Assembly: GCA_014155875.1 (NCBI GenBank)
Contig: JACEFZ010015095.1
Coordinates: forward strand, 62,001 to 126,000
Direction of reading: 5' to 3'
From: Cepaea nemoralis
Taxonomy: Eukaryota > Mollusca > Gastropoda > Stylommatophora > Helicidae
Length of the DNA stretch: 64,000 nt
How positions within the stretch are numbered: position 1 is the stretch's first letter; each line of letters begins with the position of its first letter. A program made the position numbers and the translations under genes. Below the pieces are notes generated by a model. The model worked only from the letters and a program-made list of their open reading frames with translations. It ran no database searches and had not been told where the DNA came from. Of the stretch, positions 63,654-64,000 are shown piece after piece.

Positions 63654-64000
63654 ATCATACATCGGCCTAGATCATATGTCAGCTTAGATCATACATCAGC
63701 CTAGATCATACATCAGCCTAGATCATACATCAGCCTAGATCATACATCAGCCTAGATCATATATCAGCTTAGATCATACATCAGCCTAGATCATACATCA
63801 GCTTAGATCATACATCAGCTTAGATCATACATCAGCCTAGATCATACATCAGCCTAGATCATACATCAGCTTAGATCATACATCAGCTTAGATCATACAT
63901 CAGCCTAGATCATACATCAGCCTAGATCATACATCAGCCTAGATCATACATCAGCTTAGATCATACATCAGCCTAGATCATACATCAGCCTAGATCATAC
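63654..64000 (+). repeat. 17-bp minisatellite, right block
   Basis: Same unit as 62974-63290, more regular, and running off the window end. About 20 copies are seen here. Confidence 0.95.

Noticed and set aside
62974..64000. Possible CRISPR array
   Set aside because: 17-bp units head to tail with no spacers; ordinary tandem repeat.

Overview
This is repeat-rich animal DNA. I found no convincing host gene, rRNA or functional tRNA; nearly every supported feature is a transposable element, a retroposon fragment or a tandem repeat. Long introns or intergenic nests of this kind, with LINEs that carry RNase H, tRNA-headed SINEs and Ty3/gypsy elements with integrase before reverse transcriptase, fit an invertebrate genome. 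I would guess a lophotrochozoan such as a mollusc, but that is inference, not proof. Layout: 1-21693 is one compound Ty3/gypsy-type locus (element A, Gmr1-like). It begins inside a 2.06 kb LTR and contains four near-identical units of [LTR, leader, gag N-terminal half]. A fifth LTR follows, then the rest of gag and PR-INT-RT-RNase H (12021-16117), a diverged LTR (16182-18133), a second RT-RNase H piece (18134-19565) and the 3' LTR (19630-21693). The unit junctions are flanked by GCTAT on both sides, as if an element of the same family once landed in its own relative's gag, collapsed to a solo LTR, and the locus was then amplified by LTR-LTR unequal exchange. 21694-34742 is a graveyard of LINE fragments (at least four families), two SINE-like elements and small tandem repeats. 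34727-56719 is a deep nest. A LINE 5' fragment was hit by a minus-strand LINE (TSD AACTTTTGATGA). The tail of that LINE was hit by minus-strand Gmr1-like element C (TSD ATCAT). Its 3' LTR was hit by a retroposon (TSD ATACATGCAAG), and that retroposon was hit by minus-strand Gmr1-like element B (TSD GGCGG). Element C also carries a 3.35 kb solo LTR in its 3' region (TSD ATTGT) and a LINE RNase H fragment inside its protease gene. 56720-64000 holds more LINE fragments, a (CTT)n tail, a 20-bp minisatellite of about 30 copies, and a 17-bp minisatellite interrupted by a SINE-like insert with a 13-bp TSD. All three LTR elements share the order Gag-PR-INT-RT-RNase H, the rare Gmr1-type order for gypsy relatives. 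All use a tRNA-Pro-like primer site (clear in C, 11 nt in A, degenerate in B), and all have gag N-termini rich in short charged coiled-coil repeats. None appears fully intact: A has lost gag continuity and has a frameshift, B lacks the integrase core, and C has nonsense codons, frameshifts and insertions.
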